Positions 19,001 through 20,615 of a stretch of 20,615 bases of DNA are shown piece by piece. The stretch's first letter is position 1. The number at the start of each line of letters is the position of its first letter. Under the pieces are notes generated by a model. That model was not told where the DNA came from and did no database searches. It saw nothing but the letters and a program-made list of their open reading frames with translations. Source of the stretch: Pelargonium nanum (taxonomy: Eukaryota; Streptophyta; Magnoliopsida; Geraniales; Geraniaceae); the NCBI GenBank assembly GCA_036897485.1, contig JAYMTF010001916.1, positions 1 to 20,615 of the forward strand. Direction: 5' to 3'. The translations under genes were made by a program, and so were the position numbers.

Positions 19001-20423
19001 AAGATCAAATATAAAAGTTTACGAGTAAGTTAAAGTTTTTATCTTTCAAAAAAAATTCAAAAGAATAGTTTATTGTCACCAGAGCCATAGGTTGCATTTT
19101 TATTAGTCTGCAATGTGTTTCTTGTGGGTGGCTTCTTTACCATTTCTATGTATAGATCCTCCACTTTACTTCACTTCCGTTTTTGGTTTATCTTTGTTTT
19201 CGATCTCTTTGTGGAAACCATCGCACATACACATGAATATGATGCTGCCATTTTACATTAAAATAAGCTTCACTTCATGAGCTTTCACTCACTTGCTTGT
19301 TTTACGGTTCATAACATCGAACATATTAATAAATCGTAAGCAAGAACAAAGCCAAATATACCAATTGCAAGTTTGGTATTATTATAGCAATAATCACACA
19401 CAACCTGGAAGATGGTGCACAATCACTGTCTAAAATATTGTTTGGTAGTTATTTTCAATATTTAATGAACAAGTAAGCATCAAATATATGTGTCAGTGTT
19501 AAAAGCTTCACATCATTGTTCTATGGACACTCCCAAAAGAGAGCTCAGATGTCATTTGTTGCCTTGCCTTTAATTTGGTGACTTCTCCAATCGGCAACAA
19601 AGAATCTTTTTTTCTTTCACCTTAAAATAGACTCCAAGCTCACAACCAAAAAATAAAAATCAATGTTACTTACCAAAACAAAAGATGTATATATGAAATA
19701 TTTTATTGGTTTCATCACATCCATCTTTTGAAATATTTTGTTGATGTTGGACTCACTCCAACTATTCTTAATTCAAGAGCCATTATGGTCATTACTAAAA
19801 GAACTCAAAAATAACACCCTCAATATATGACTTAATTTAAATAAATACAAAAAAGACAATTATACTCATATGACCATGGACTACAATGTTCCCTCATATG
19901 GTCATGTTGGTTGAAACTTGAAACCACAGATCCCATGTTCTTTTCAATTGTTTATATTAAATGCATTAAAATCCAATCAAATACATTAGATCATAGTATT
20001 ATGCCTTTTTTTAAATATATATTAAAGCTTATTCAAAAATACTTGAGTCAATTTTTACTTACTACAAAAATATATTTTTTAAAAATGCAATCTTTACATT
20101 TGACCAGGTGAATATAAAAGGTATAACATTATATTAAAAAAATTATAAAAATTTGATACAATTACCATAATATACAGCTGCAGAGCAATTTTGTTTATTG
20201 AAAAATAGTGTTGAGATTTTTTTTTAAAGGGAAAATGGTGTTGAGATTAATTGTTTATGGAACTATTTTTTTCATAAAAATGGTAATTTTGGTGAATAGA
20301 GGAAGTGTGGTGGCCAATGACAATGTGCTAGAGTATAGTAAATGCTTTCACATGGGAGTGGCTCACAGATCACAAGATTTGGTTGGCCTACAAATATTGC
20401 ACCAGAGAATCCCTTTTAGAACC
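19001..20423. other. AT-rich intergenic spacer
   Basis: No supported gene. A plus-strand frame (ATG near 20234 to TAA 20465) begins with a hydrophobic stretch but has no family signature, ends in a slippage repeat, and is probably chance. GTGTTGAGATT is repeated at about 20209 and 20238. Confidence 0.4.
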
Positions 20424-20461
20424 AAAATGAAAAACATATTACAAAATGAAAAACATATTAA
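20424..20461. repeat. 19-bp tandem repeat, two copies
   Basis: AAAATGAAAAACATATTAC and AAAATGAAAAACATATTAA lie head to tail with one final-base difference. It is a recent slippage or duplication event. Confidence 0.9.
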
Positions 20462-20615
20462 ATAAAGTGCATTATATTTGTATTTTAATTTTACTTAATT
20501 GGTTATTTTCTGATTTGGTGGGAGAGATAGGAAGATCCATCAATCATGGGCCAAGGAAAGGAATGTTGAAAATCTTTACAGTCATGGAAGGAAGGTTGTG
20601 GAAATATATATATAT
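20462..20615. other. AT-rich end of window with (AT)n run
   Basis: No gene is seen. The last 11 or so bases are an AT repeat cut by the window edge. Confidence 0.6.

Noticed and set aside
20208..20465. Plus-strand 85-codon frame near the window end, with a hydrophobic start
   Set aside because: The first codon is not ATG. From the real ATG (about 20234) it has AT-driven composition, one cysteine and no family signature, and it ends in a slippage repeat. It is probably chance.
1..20615. CRISPR arrays, bacterial operons, viral genes
   Set aside because: No regularly spaced repeats, no ribosome binding sites and no viral motifs; the intron-bearing genes are plant nuclear.

Overview
The window looks like nuclear DNA from a flowering plant, most likely a eudicot. 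The sequence is AT-rich, with GT-AG introns, poly-T/TATA-rich spacers, an intronless cytosolic-type tRNA-Leu(CAA), a plant-specific CDK-like kinase gene in eight coding exons, and fragments resembling plant dispersed repeats. Nothing bacterial or viral was seen. I cannot place the species from sequence alone.

Layout. Positions 1-5800 hold a CDK-like protein kinase gene on the minus strand. Its coding exons are 5123-4704, 4251-3967, 3786-3469, 2729-2502, 2075-1972, 1464-1356, 1094-678 and 525-310, which together encode 698 residues. A 5'UTR intron (5553-5127) ends three bases before the ATG. Positions 5850-12150 are AT-rich spacer. This spacer holds a diverged direct duplication (8163-8512), the polyA-type 3' end of a probable LINE-like element (about 9251-9600, minus), a GC-richer patch with a 16-bp perfect palindrome (10221-10236), and what reads like the orphan 5' end of a minus-strand gene (TATA, leader, 13-codon exon, GT donor; 11205-11058). 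Positions 12190-13104 hold a plus-strand gene with a non-coding first exon, an intron (12419-12657) and a 144-residue four-helix membrane protein. A minus-strand tRNA-Leu(CAA) lies at 13382-13465. After another AT-rich spacer comes a single-exon plus-strand gene (15422-15931) for a 169-residue membrane protein with a GC-rich centre. The remaining 4.3 kb carries transposon-like debris: a GTGTTCGTGTT-rich repeat at 16815-17130, a Mutator/MITE-like terminal region at 18637-18780, and short tandem repeats.

Function. The kinase should be membrane-anchored by lipid (N-terminal MGC) with an intact catalytic core. The two small membrane proteins are plant proteins of unknown function. Nothing links the three genes into one pathway; they are simply neighbours. 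The most interesting signals are post-transcriptional. The kinase leader, once spliced, creates an upstream reading frame that runs over the kinase start codon. The spliced leader of the 144-residue membrane-protein gene creates a 29-codon upstream frame that stops exactly on its main start (TGATG). No wholly new system is evident.
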